33,468 nucleotides of DNA. Source: a bacterium. GTDB taxonomy: Bacteria > Krumholzibacteriota > Krumholzibacteriia > LZORAL124-64-63. Location: assembly GCA_018829565.1 (NCBI GenBank), contig JAHJTW010000202.1:1-33468 (forward strand), written 5' to 3'. Below are positions 17,129 to 25,794 of this stretch, piece by piece. Numbering within the stretch: the first letter of the stretch is position 1; every line of letters starts with the position of its first letter. The notes beneath the pieces are model-generated. The model did no database searches, was not told the DNA's origin, and saw nothing but the letters and a program-made list of their open reading frames with translations. The position numbers and the translations under genes were made by a program.

Positions 17129-19556
17129 CCTCCGCGGCGAGTTCCGTCGAGAGGGGCAGGCTCAGCACCATCGTGGTGCCGGCACCCAGTTCGCTGTGTT
17201 TGACCGCAAGATCGCCTTCGAACTTTCGCAGGAGCTCCCGCGACCGCGAGAGTCCGAGTCCTCCGCCCTTGCGCGTACTGTAACCGGGCTGCATGACCCG
17301 CTGCCAGTCGTCCGGCACGATGCCGCAGCCGGTATCGCTCACTTCGCACCTTGCGAGACCGTCCACCACCTCCCAGGTGATGGTCAAGGTCGCCTCCTCC
17401 TTGCCCTCCATGGCCCGCAGGGCGTTGCCCACCAGGTTGTCCAGGACGAAGGCGAGTTCACGTTCATCGGTCCTCAAGGAGGGGGAGGGGTGCTGTGGAT
17501 CCGGCAGGCGAACGTCCGTGCCTCCGGTGGCCAGGTCCTCGCCGAATGCCTCCAGGACCCGGCCAACCGTGGCGCGCAAATCCGCGTGGAAATCCGCAGC
17601 GGCCTCTCTGCGCAGCTTCTGCAGCGCTTTCTCGGCGTCTTCCCCGGCCGCTCTCAGTTCGCCTTCCAGCCCCAGGAGCTGGTCGGCCGCGAAGCCATCA
17701 GCGGCGAGGGATTCCAGGTGCCGGTCGATGAGAGCCAGGGCCTCCTTGGCGTTGAGGCGGGCCCTTTCATCGAGGCCGCCCGCCCGGGCCAGGTCAAGGA
17801 TGGCCAGCATGTCGGGAATTGCCCGTTCCCGGCATTCGCGCTCCAGATTCATCAGCCGGGTGGTGATCTCCGGAGACACGGCTCCCTTGGCCGCGCAGCC
17901 GCCGATCAACCAGGTCAACCGACGCAGGGTCTGCAGCCCGCCGATGGCCCCGTGGCCGGAGAGTTCGAGCTGGCCGAGGATCTGGAGGCGCAGGTCCCGC
18001 CGGGAAATGAGGTTCGGCCCGCTCACCCGGCGCCTCCGCCAGAATCCCGCCGCCGCCCCGGCCGCGGCCACCCCCAGGCCGGCAACCCATAGCCCGGGGA
18101 CGGTCGATTTTCTGGCCGGCACAAGGCTCAGGACCTGAACGGGATCCGAAATGCGATTGTACAGGAGGATCTGTTTTTGGCCTTCTGCCGGCCTGGTGAT
18201 CTCGATTCCACCGGGGCCTGGTCCTAGCCCGGGTTCATGCACATGACGGGCAAGCACCGCCCCGTCATTGGAAATGGCGTATACGTTTCCCTGAAAGTCC
18301 GTCACCAGTAATTCCTCACCCGACTCGGGAAGGAGATCTTCACTCCGTTCCAGGTTGAGCCGCCCCTGGCAGCGAACCACCGGCTCGGGTTTCCCGGGGT
18401 CACGGCCTCCACGGGGAATCTTCAGCAATTGGCCGACTCCCGACCACCAGATATCCTGGCTCCCATCCGAAGGAACGACGCATAGCCCTGTGGCCTGTCC
18501 CGGCATGGAATACTCGGTCAGGATTTCGCCCGTAGCACCTTCGAGCACACGAATGACATTGCCTTCCATTTCTTTCTGCATCTGGCTGGCGACCACGACT
18601 TCGGGATTCCCCCCGGGATCAGTACCCAGACGGATGAGGGATCCGCCCGTCCCCTTGAAAACCCGATGCGACCATAACAAGGTGCCGTCCAGGTTCAACG
18701 CGAACACCATGGCATGGTCGTCGCTCGTGCCGTTGTATTCCCGACCATTCTTGAAATTGTTGACCGCGATCCCCTGGAAGACGAATTCGTCTTCGCCGTC
18801 GCCGTCAAGGTCTGCAAGCAGGCCGTCGCCCACCTTGGGATCCGGCCCGACCAGGTAACGCCAGTATTCCTCGCCAGTCAGGCAATCCAGCGCAATGGCG
18901 CCCCTGGGTTCGAGATCCAATCGGGCACAGGACAGGATGATGAAGGACCGACGCATTCCTCGTGGCGTCGGAACCTCGCCGACACAACCGACCCGGTACC
19001 GGCCGTCCCACTTTCCGTCGGGACGGAGATCAGGACCTGCCGCAAGAGTCACCGATGTTTTCACCTCCCCCGTCACGGCGTCGAGGGCCCAGATTCGCCA
19101 AGTGCGGTTGTCCTCGGTTCTGGCGGAGCAAATCAAGTCCTCAACGCCGTCGCCCTCCACATCGTGAAAACCCTCGACCAATCCGCAGGGATTCATCCAG
19201 GTGAAATCCACCGGGAGGTTGAATTGCCAGTTGGTTATCTTGAAGTTCTCCCTGGGGGAGACAGAAACGACACCGAGTTCGTTGATCCGGATGCGCTCGT
19301 CCGCTCCATCCCCGGTGAGGTCGCGCAAGGCGAAATTGGTACCGGTCCCGGATCGAAAAATCCCGTGTCCCCCGTTCATGATTTCCATAACCTTGAAATC
19401 ATAGGGCAGGTGATCGGGGCATTCGGAGAGGTCGAGAAAGCTGGATTGAACCGGACCGGCCGAAATCCCCAGAATCAGAAGGTTAAGGGTCAGCAGGGGG
19501 TGAATCCTGGTCAAGATGTCGGTCTCCCTGTGATGAGGATCTCTGGAAGTTGGCAT
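17103..19556 (-). CDS. Sensor histidine kinase with periplasmic FG-GAP/PQQ-like propeller ectodomain (true start may be TTG at 19514)
   Basis: Ectodomain repeats DLTGDGADERIRI, DVEGDGVEDLICS and DLDGDGEDEFVFQ; TM GLWVAGLGVAAAGAAAGFW; ATPase boxes LDNLVGNALRAM, DTGCGIVPDDW and GGGLGLSRS; overlaps the response regulator by 26 bp. Confidence 0.88.
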   Translation of the reverse strand: MPTSRDPHHRETDILTRIHPLLTLNLLILGISAGPVQSSFLDLSECPDHLPYDFKVMEIMNGGHGIFRSGTGTNFALRDLTGDGADERIRINELGVVSVSPRENFKITNWQFNLPVDFTWMNPCGLVEGFHDVEGDGVEDLICSARTEDNRTWRIWALDAVTGEVKTSVTLAAGPDLRPDGKWDGRYRVGCVGEVPTPRGMRRSFIILSCARLDLEPRGAIALDCLTGEEYWRYLVGPDPKVGDGLLADLDGDGEDEFVFQGIAVNNFKNGREYNGTSDDHAMVFALNLDGTLLWSHRVFKGTGGSLIRLGTDPGGNPEVVVASQMQKEMEGNVIRVLEGATGEILTEYSMPGQATGLCVVPSDGSQDIWWSGVGQLLKIPRGGRDPGKPEPVVRCQGRLNLERSEDLLPESGEELLVTDFQGNVYAISNDGAVLARHVHEPGLGPGPGGIEITRPAEGQKQILLYNRISDPVQVLSLVPARKSTVPGLWVAGLGVAAAGAAAGFWRRRRVSGPNLISRRDLRLQILGQLELSGHGAIGGLQTLRRLTWLIGGCAAKGAVSPEITTRLMNLERECRERAIPDMLAILDLARAGGLDERARLNAKEALALIDRHLESLAADGFAADQLLGLEGELRAAGEDAEKALQKLRREAAADFHADLRATVGRVLEAFGEDLATGGTDVRLPDPQHPSPSLRTDERELAFVLDNLVGNALRAMEGKEEATLTITWEVVDGLARCEVSDTGCGIVPDDWQRVMQPGYSTRKGGGLGLSRSRELLRKFEGDLAVKHSELGAGTTMVLSLPLSTELAAEDGSSHERN

Positions 19557-19637
19557 TTTACCATTGTTTAACTTATCGGGTCAATTCGGAAAGCCGGCGG
19601 GGAAAGCCGGTGGCGGCAAAAAATTCGAAATATGATG

Positions 19638-19673
19638 TTGACGCAGCCGGTACTGTGTACTACCCTATACACA
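19638..19673 (+). promoter_or_regulatory. Candidate promoter plus overlapping operator of the XRE gene
   Basis: TTGACG-N17-TACCCT overlapped by inverted repeat TGTGTA-N8-TACACA (19654-19673), immediately before ATG 19676. Confidence 0.45.
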
Positions 19674-19675
19674 CC

Positions 19676-20029
19676 ATGAACGCATTCGGCAAGCACATTC
19701 GTCAGAAAAGGGAGTCGCTCCAGCGCGACGGCCGCCCCCTTTCGGTCCGCAAGCTGGCGGGGCTGATCGAGGTCGAGCCCAGCTACCTGAGCAAGGTCGA
19801 GCGGGGGGAGACGCCGCCGCCGTCGGAGGGCAAGATCGCCCTGCTGGCCGCCGAGCTGGGGGAGGATCCGGACGTGTTGCTGGCCATGGCCGGCAAGGTC
19901 TCGAGCGATCTGCAGGAGGTGATCCGCAAGCGTCCGGCGCTGTTCGGCGAGCTCATCCGGCAGCTCAAGGACGCCCCCGAACACGCGGTCCTGCGCCTGG
20001 TCCGGGAGGTCCGGGATGGAGATTGGTAG
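19676..20029 (+). CDS. XRE-family helix-turn-helix regulator
   Basis: FGKHIRQKRESLQRDGRPLSVRKLAGLIEVEPSYLSKVERGETPPPSEGKIALLAAELGEDPDVLLAMAG. Confidence 0.9.
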   Translation: MNAFGKHIRQKRESLQRDGRPLSVRKLAGLIEVEPSYLSKVERGETPPPSEGKIALLAAELGEDPDVLLAMAGKVSSDLQEVIRKRPALFGELIRQLKDAPEHAVLRLVREVRDGDW

Positions 20030-20089
20030 CGTTCGGGTATCGTCGTGGGGAGAGAACCGGAGTATTGTAACCATTTGGAGGACAAGACG

Positions 20090-21172
20090 ATGATCGAATT
20101 GAATACTGAATACAGTGATTCCCGGGCCAACCATGAGCCCGGCCGGCAGCATCGTGACCGCCTCCGGTTCTCCTTCCCCGAGGTCCACAAGGACGCCCGC
20201 TTCGACCTGGAGTTCCAGCGCACCCTGCGCATCCCCGACGACGACAGCATCCACTACCTGCCGCCCGGACTGGGGAATTTTCCCCTGCGCCACGTCGACG
20301 ATTTCGCCACACGGTTGCCCGCCCGCTGGCGCGAACACGGCGGGGTGATGATGCCCATGTACCAGGCCGAGGCCATGTGGATCAACTTCACCGGCCCGAC
20401 CCGCTACCCCTTCCTGGTCAAGATCGCCGCCGGCAAGATCAACGCCGTGACCGGCGAGCCCTGGCGCGACGCCCCCAACCGCGATCCCCAGGATTACGTG
20501 GTGGTGTCCGAGCAACCCTGGCTGGACGGGTTCTGCGTGAAGAAGGGCGAGATCCGCCAGTTCGTCGCGGCGCCCCTGGGCTCCGGCTACTCGGTGGAGG
20601 AACAGGTCACCGGCCAGGCCGAGCACGGCGGGCTGCAGATCATCGCCTATCCCATGAAGGCCGAGGAGTGGGAGAAGGTCCTCGAGGAGCAGCGGCGCGA
20701 GCGGGAGCGGATCGGAATCCGGTACCGGAAGGCCAAGAACCTGATGCCGATGATGGAGTGCCTTGCCGATCCAATCATGGGCCTGGCCCAGGGCGGCCGC
20801 ATGAAGCAGTCCATCCATGACGACCCCTACGACTTCTCGGTCTGGGATCTGCGGCATAGCTCGCGGTGCTTCGTGCATATCACGAACTCGGTAGCATGGC
20901 GCGCCATCACCGGCGAAGCGCCGCCGACCCTGCCGCCGACGGCGGCGCAGTACACCGCGGCCGGTCTGCCCTGGTTCGATTATTACTCCGAGGCCCCCGC
21001 GGTCGAAGGCAGCGGGATCCTCGATGGGGTCAAGTCCGTGGCGCAGATGGACAAGGAGCGGGCCGCCGCCCAGGGCGGCGGCATGCTGCCCGAGAACGAA
21101 TCCACCGGCGAGGTCCGGGTCGTGAAGCTGGGGACGCCCCCCGGGGGGCCGCGGAAGGTGCGGGAGTTCTGA
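20090..21172 (+). CDS. Conserved-looking protein of unknown function, paired with XRE gene
   Basis: Long ORF, SD GGAGGAC before ATG 20090; well-formed motifs MYQAEAMWINF, YPFLVKIAAGKINAVTGEPW and EQPWLDGFCVKKGEIRQFVAAPLGSGYSVEEQVTG. Confidence 0.75.
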   Translation: MIELNTEYSDSRANHEPGRQHRDRLRFSFPEVHKDARFDLEFQRTLRIPDDDSIHYLPPGLGNFPLRHVDDFATRLPARWREHGGVMMPMYQAEAMWINFTGPTRYPFLVKIAAGKINAVTGEPWRDAPNRDPQDYVVVSEQPWLDGFCVKKGEIRQFVAAPLGSGYSVEEQVTGQAEHGGLQIIAYPMKAEEWEKVLEEQRRERERIGIRYRKAKNLMPMMECLADPIMGLAQGGRMKQSIHDDPYDFSVWDLRHSSRCFVHITNSVAWRAITGEAPPTLPPTAAQYTAAGLPWFDYYSEAPAVEGSGILDGVKSVAQMDKERAAAQGGGMLPENESTGEVRVVKLGTPPGGPRKVREF

Positions 21173-21640
21173 CAGGTGAGAGCCTCAGACCGGGGGATTG
21201 TGTTGATGAATGGTCTACCAATCCCCCTCACAGATCTGTCCAGAATAGGTTTCCCGTGCTGTTTTGGGGTTTCTGGGTAGGCCGATCCTCCTTCCCGGGC
21301 GCCGGCAGCCGAGGGTTCTCCGTCAGGCCGCGAACCAATAGTACCGGCTGTGCAGTCCGCCGACCATGGGTCTTCGCTTCACGGGCCCCAGCCGGGGGGC
21401 TCGATTTGTCTCCCTCGTGGGTATCCTTGTCCGGACCCAGGTGGATCCGCGAGCCGTGGAAATATTGTGGACGCGGCCACCGAAAAGAAGGCGAACATGC
21501 CAACTCATTTACGGCAGAGGAGGGGGACATCCATAACTGGCCGCTACGCTGTACACATTGAAAATCCCATTTACAATTTACACAAAACGGAGTATGCTTT
21601 GGTGGTCAGGGGAATCGATCCGAAGGAAAGGGATCCGGGC

Positions 21641-22837
21641 ATGATCAAACGACAGATGTCGAGCCTTTTGAAAGACAGAGCCGGCCGTTATCCGGTTGTA
21701 ACCCTGACGGGGCCGCGGCAATCCGGCAAGACGACCATCTCCAGGGCCACTTTCCCCAACGCTGCCTACGTCAATCTGGAAGAGCCCGACCAGCGGGATT
21801 ATGCGCTGAGCGATCCGAGGGAATTCCTGGCCCGTTTCGACGATCGGGTGATCATCGACGAGGTCCAGCGCGTTCCGGATCTCTTCTCGTATATCCAGGC
21901 CGTGGTGGACGAGGAGGACCGACCTGGGCGATTCATCCTGACCGGCTCGCATAATTTCCTGCTGATGAAATCGATCCGGCAGACACTGGCCGGTCGCGCG
22001 GCGATCCTTCACTTGTTGCCCCTGTCCGGATCGGAGCTCGCTTCGCGAAAACCGGCGCCGCTGGAGAGGCTCGGCACCTGGTCGCCCAGTAAGGACGCGT
22101 CCCCGGAGACGGATCTGCTCGACGTCCTGTTCGTCGGCGGCTATCCCCGGATCCACGACAAGGGGCTCATGCCTCAGGACTGGCTGGCGAACTACGTCCG
22201 GACCTACATTGAACGCGATGTGGGGGAGATCCTGAATGTCGGCGACCTGGAGGCGTTCCGGCGTTTCGTTTCGCTCTGCGCCGGTCGCAACGCGCAGGTG
22301 CTGAACCTGTCGAGTCTGGCCAATGATTGCGGCATCACCCATCCGACGGCCAGGAGCTGGCTGTCCGTTCTGGAAGCCGGTTTCCTGGTCCGGTTGCTGC
22401 GGCCACACCATCGGAATTTCAACAAACGACTGGTCAAGAGTCCGAAGCTCTATTTCCTGGACACCGGCCTGCTCTGCTATCTGTTGAGGATCCGCTCGGC
22501 GGAGGACTTGCGAAACCATGCCCAGCGGGGAGGCGTTTTCGAAAGCCACGTCCATGCCGAACTGGTCAAGAATTTCCTGAACCGGGGATTGGAGCCTGAC
22601 CTCTATTTCTGGCGTGACTCGAGAGGGAACGAAGTTGATTTCGTCCTGGATCAGGGGGACCGGTCCCTGCCGATCGAGGTCAAATCCGCCCGCACGATCG
22701 CCGCGGATTTTTTTTCCAGCCTGCATTATTGGCGGGGGCAGGCGGGAGATCCCAAGGCTCCGGCCGCCCTCGTATACGGCGGAGATGATAATCTCAAGCG
22801 GGAAGACGTCCGCGTGTATTCCTGGTCGGTGCTCTGA
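21641..22837 (+). CDS. AAA-type ATPase with DUF4143-like C-terminus
   Basis: VVTLTGPRQSGKTTISRATFPNAAYVNLEEPD...VIIDEVQRVPDLFSYIQAVVDE...FILTGSHNFLLMKSI...NEVDFVLDQGDRSLPIEVKSA. Confidence 0.9.
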   Translation: MIKRQMSSLLKDRAGRYPVVTLTGPRQSGKTTISRATFPNAAYVNLEEPDQRDYALSDPREFLARFDDRVIIDEVQRVPDLFSYIQAVVDEEDRPGRFILTGSHNFLLMKSIRQTLAGRAAILHLLPLSGSELASRKPAPLERLGTWSPSKDASPETDLLDVLFVGGYPRIHDKGLMPQDWLANYVRTYIERDVGEILNVGDLEAFRRFVSLCAGRNAQVLNLSSLANDCGITHPTARSWLSVLEAGFLVRLLRPHHRNFNKRLVKSPKLYFLDTGLLCYLLRIRSAEDLRNHAQRGGVFESHVHAELVKNFLNRGLEPDLYFWRDSRGNEVDFVLDQGDRSLPIEVKSARTIAADFFSSLHYWRGQAGDPKAPAALVYGGDDNLKREDVRVYSWSVL

Positions 22838-22902
22838 GAACGACGAACGGCACCGGTAATTTCCGTGGTCCCAAGTCAAAACCCCATCCCCGCCAAGAAC
22901 TG

Positions 22903-22922
22903 ATCCCCACACGTGTGGGGAT
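22903..22922. terminator. 20-bp perfect palindrome in a convergent intergenic region
   Basis: ATCCCCACACGTGTGGGGAT between the ATPase (+) and DUF3307 (-) genes. Confidence 0.5.
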
Positions 22923-22936
22923 TTCGGGCTCAAAGA

Positions 22937-23674
22937 TCAAAATACCAATCTGCAAAGATCCATCGCCCAGCCCGCCGCCATCCCCGCGGTGATGGCCACC
23001 AGCAGGCTGGTCAGGGTGCCGATCAGGTAGTACTCGGCGAAACCGCGCTCGTCGAGATCCTTGAACCGGGCCAGGGACTTGGCGGCCATGACCAGGCCGA
23101 TCACGCCCCACTGGCCCACCAGGACCAGGACCATCACCATGATCCGTTCGAGGTAGCCGATCATGGCGCCCCGGGCGGGCAGGGATTCCCGGCCCGCTCC
23201 GCTGGGAATCGTCGGACCGAGAGCCAGCCTGACCAGGGTGCTGCCGCCGATCAGGTTGAATCCGACCAGGCCGACCATCACCACGCTCCAGACGTACAGC
23301 GGAAACCAGCTTCCCGGCGACATGCCCCCGAACCAGGGCGAATATCCCCCGGGGGACAGCCACCGCCACAGGGCGGCCAGCAGGACGAGGTGGGCGGCCT
23401 GATCCAGCAGGAAGGCCCGCAGGGACGGCGCGGCCCTGACCTTGAACCCATCGACCACCAGGTGCAGGGCGGCCACCAGTCCCAGCGCCGCCAGGAACCG
23501 GGCCGACCAGAACGGCCAGGCCACGGCCGATGCGGCAAGGAACACGATCGCCCCGTGCAGGAGCATCACCGGGAACCGTCGCTTGCCTGCGGCGATGCGC
23601 CCGGGCTGCAGAACGAAGTCCCCGATCAGATGACCCGCGGCAAGCAGCAACGCCAGGGCGATCTCGGGTTTCAC
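22937..23674 (-). CDS. DUF3307 family integral membrane protein
   Basis: LALLLAAGHLIGDFVLQPGRIAAGKR...HGAIVFL...HLVVDGFKV; multiple TM segments; overlaps the SatD gene by 4 bp. Confidence 0.8.
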   Translation of the reverse strand: MKPEIALALLLAAGHLIGDFVLQPGRIAAGKRRFPVMLLHGAIVFLAASAVAWPFWSARFLAALGLVAALHLVVDGFKVRAAPSLRAFLLDQAAHLVLLAALWRWLSPGGYSPWFGGMSPGSWFPLYVWSVVMVGLVGFNLIGGSTLVRLALGPTIPSGAGRESLPARGAMIGYLERIMVMVLVLVGQWGVIGLVMAAKSLARFKDLDERGFAEYYLIGTLTSLLVAITAGMAAGWAMDLCRLVF

Positions 23675-24312
23675 GTCATCCTCCCCAGGAGTGCGCCGAG
23701 CAATCCCGGCATCGCTTCTTCCATCTCCGTCACCTGCTTGTAATGGGCCGCCTTCAGCATCTTGCTGAGGGTGGTCTTGTCGAGGCTCAGCTGGTCGGCG
23801 ACCGCGCCCTGCGTCGGGACGGTCTCATTCCCGATGCTGCGCCACATCGCCGCCGCCGCCAACCTCTGTTTTTCCGTCCAGCCGTCCCGGACCACCTGGA
23901 GGAGACGGAAAACGCCGTTGAGGGCGGCGTCCCCGGCCTCGCCGATCCCGCTGACCGTCACCCAGCGGTCGTCCTTCTTGCCGGTGGCGATGGCCCGGCG
24001 GGCATGGTGGAAGCACTCGCCGTCCATCTCCCAGGTCCGCCCTGCAATTGGGGTGCTCAGCGGTCCCCAGCCGATTCCGAACCGCCACGAGAATCCGACC
24101 GCCTCGTGGTCGAGATGGTTGATGACGGTGAAAAGGGCGGTCGGATCCGCCAGCATGCCCTGGATCTCGTCGCCCCCCGCGATGCTGAACGGGACGGCGA
24201 TGGCCCCGGCCGCAGAGGCGTTGACGCGCCGGACCAGCTGGTCCAGCTGGGTTTGCAACCCCGGACGATCGGCGATCAGGCGGGAATCCCGGACGTCGCC
24301 GAGGACCACCAT
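23671..24312 (-). CDS. SatD family protein with C-terminal HTH
   Basis: MVVLGDVRDSRLIADRPGLQTQLDQLVRRVN...IAGGDEIQGML...WRFGIGWG; C-terminal TQGAVADQLSLDKTTLSKMLKAAHYKQ. Start at 24312 preferred over 24429 because the upstream ORF part is a repeat-rich operator region. Confidence 0.8.
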   Translation of the reverse strand: MVVLGDVRDSRLIADRPGLQTQLDQLVRRVNASAAGAIAVPFSIAGGDEIQGMLADPTALFTVINHLDHEAVGFSWRFGIGWGPLSTPIAGRTWEMDGECFHHARRAIATGKKDDRWVTVSGIGEAGDAALNGVFRLLQVVRDGWTEKQRLAAAAMWRSIGNETVPTQGAVADQLSLDKTTLSKMLKAAHYKQVTEMEEAMPGLLGALLGRMT

Positions 24313-24320
24313 CCCGCTTT

Positions 24321-24440
24321 GTTGGTTGTTTTGGGCCAACTCATTCATGATTGGCATGATTCGGCCAACGCTGCGGGATGTCAAGCAAAATGTTGGCCTG
24401 ATTGGGCCAACATTAATCACGTTGGCCATTTTAAGCCAAC
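24321..24440. promoter_or_regulatory. Operator array: four GTTGG-N10-CCAAC palindromic sites
   Basis: 24321-24340 GTTGGTTGTTTTGGGCCAAC; 24350-24369 ATTGGCATGATTCGGCCAAC; 24392-24411 GTTGGCCTGATTGGGCCAAC; 24421-24440 GTTGGCCATTTTAAGCCAAC. Confidence 0.75.
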
Positions 24441-24551
24441 AAAATCATCCAAGCTACCCGAAAGGCTCCGCAAACGATGACGCCCACCCCCCGACCGTGA
24501 TATCGTCCCCGCTTCACCGGAACCGTCCACCCCCAGCCGAGGATCGCACCG

Positions 24552-25778
24552 TTGCCGCTCGCCCCCGAGACCATCACCACGCGCGCCGCCCGCCGCCTGG
24601 CCCTGGCCAGGGCCGGCCTGCTCAAGCCCGAATGGACCGGGATGCCCGCCCGCGCCTCGGGCGGCGGCAAGCGGGCCCGGACCGCGGCCCTGAAGATCCT
24701 CGACCGGTTCGGATACCTCCAGCTGGACACCGTCGCGGTGGCCGGGGCCCGCAGCCACGCCCTGGTGCTGATGTCGCGGCTGGAGGGATTGGACCCCGCC
24801 CTGGGCGAGGCGCTGCTCCAGCCCGGCGAGCCCGTCTTCGAGTACTGGGGCCACGAGGCCTGCTGGCTGCCGCTCGATCTCTATCCCGCGTTCGAGTTCC
24901 GGCGGCAGGAGTTCCGCGTCCATCCCTGGTGGGGCGATCTGCTGGGGGCGCATCCCGAGGTGGCCGACCGCCTGCTCGAGCGCATCGCCCGCGAGGGACC
25001 ACTGCGCTCGGTGGACATGGACGGCGCGGGAGGGGCCGGCTGGTGGAACCTGAAGACCATGAAGAAGGTGGCCACGGCGCTGTGGTCGAGCGGGGAACTG
25101 GCCATCCTCGAGCGGCGCAACTTCCAGCGCTCGTACGACCTCGTCGAGCGGGTGATCCCCTCGAGCGTGCGGTCGCGGCCCCTGCCCGAGGCCGAAGGCC
25201 TGCAGGCGCTGCTGCTGCGCGCCCTCGAAGGCCACGGCTGGGCCACCACAGGAACGCTGGCCGCCACCTGGCGCCTGCGGAACCGCCAGGCGGGGATCAA
25301 AAACGCGCTGGCGGCGCTCAGGGAGCAAGGTGCGATCCTGCCGTGTGGGCTGGAGAACCCCAAGGGCCGCCCCACCGCGGGCTGGATCCGGCCGGCGGAC
25401 CTCGATCTGGCCGGTCGGCTCGAACGCGTGCGGCCCCGCGCCGATCGCGGCGTGCTGCTGTCGCCCTTCGATCCGGTGCTCTGGGACCGGGCCCGCACCG
25501 CGCGGTTGTTCGGATTCGATCAGGCGCTGGAGATCTTCAAGCCGGCATCCCAGCGGGTCTTCGGCTACTTCTGCCTGCCGGTGCTCGCGGGGGACGCGCT
25601 GGTGGCGCGCGTCGACCTGAAGGCCGAGCGGAACGCGGGCCGCCTGCGCGTGCTGTCGCTGCATCACGAGGGGGACGATCCCCGCCGGGCGCCGGACGCC
25701 GCCGTGAAGGAGGCGGTCCGCCACGCGATCGCGCGGCACGCCGCGGCGCTGGGACTGGACGTTCGGACTCGTCCTTGA
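24552..25778 (+). CDS. YcaQ/AlkX-like (HTH_42 family) DNA glycosylase
   Basis: TTG start; ILDRFGYLQLDTVAVAGARSHALVLMSRL (Q-L-D motif), VFEYWGHEACWLPLDLYPAFEFRR, GVLLSPFDPVLWDRARTARLFGFDQALEIFKPASQRVFGYFCLPVL. Confidence 0.85.
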   Translation: MPLAPETITTRAARRLALARAGLLKPEWTGMPARASGGGKRARTAALKILDRFGYLQLDTVAVAGARSHALVLMSRLEGLDPALGEALLQPGEPVFEYWGHEACWLPLDLYPAFEFRRQEFRVHPWWGDLLGAHPEVADRLLERIAREGPLRSVDMDGAGGAGWWNLKTMKKVATALWSSGELAILERRNFQRSYDLVERVIPSSVRSRPLPEAEGLQALLLRALEGHGWATTGTLAATWRLRNRQAGIKNALAALREQGAILPCGLENPKGRPTAGWIRPADLDLAGRLERVRPRADRGVLLSPFDPVLWDRARTARLFGFDQALEIFKPASQRVFGYFCLPVLAGDALVARVDLKAERNAGRLRVLSLHHEGDDPRRAPDAAVKEAVRHAIARHAAALGLDVRTRP

Positions 25779-25794
25779 GCGGCGCCGGCCTCGG

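Noticed and set aside
24313-24429. N-terminal extension of SatD (MANVINVGPIRPTF...) as coding
   Set aside because: The stretch is occupied by the four-copy palindromic array; SatD similarity begins at MVVLGDVRDSR.
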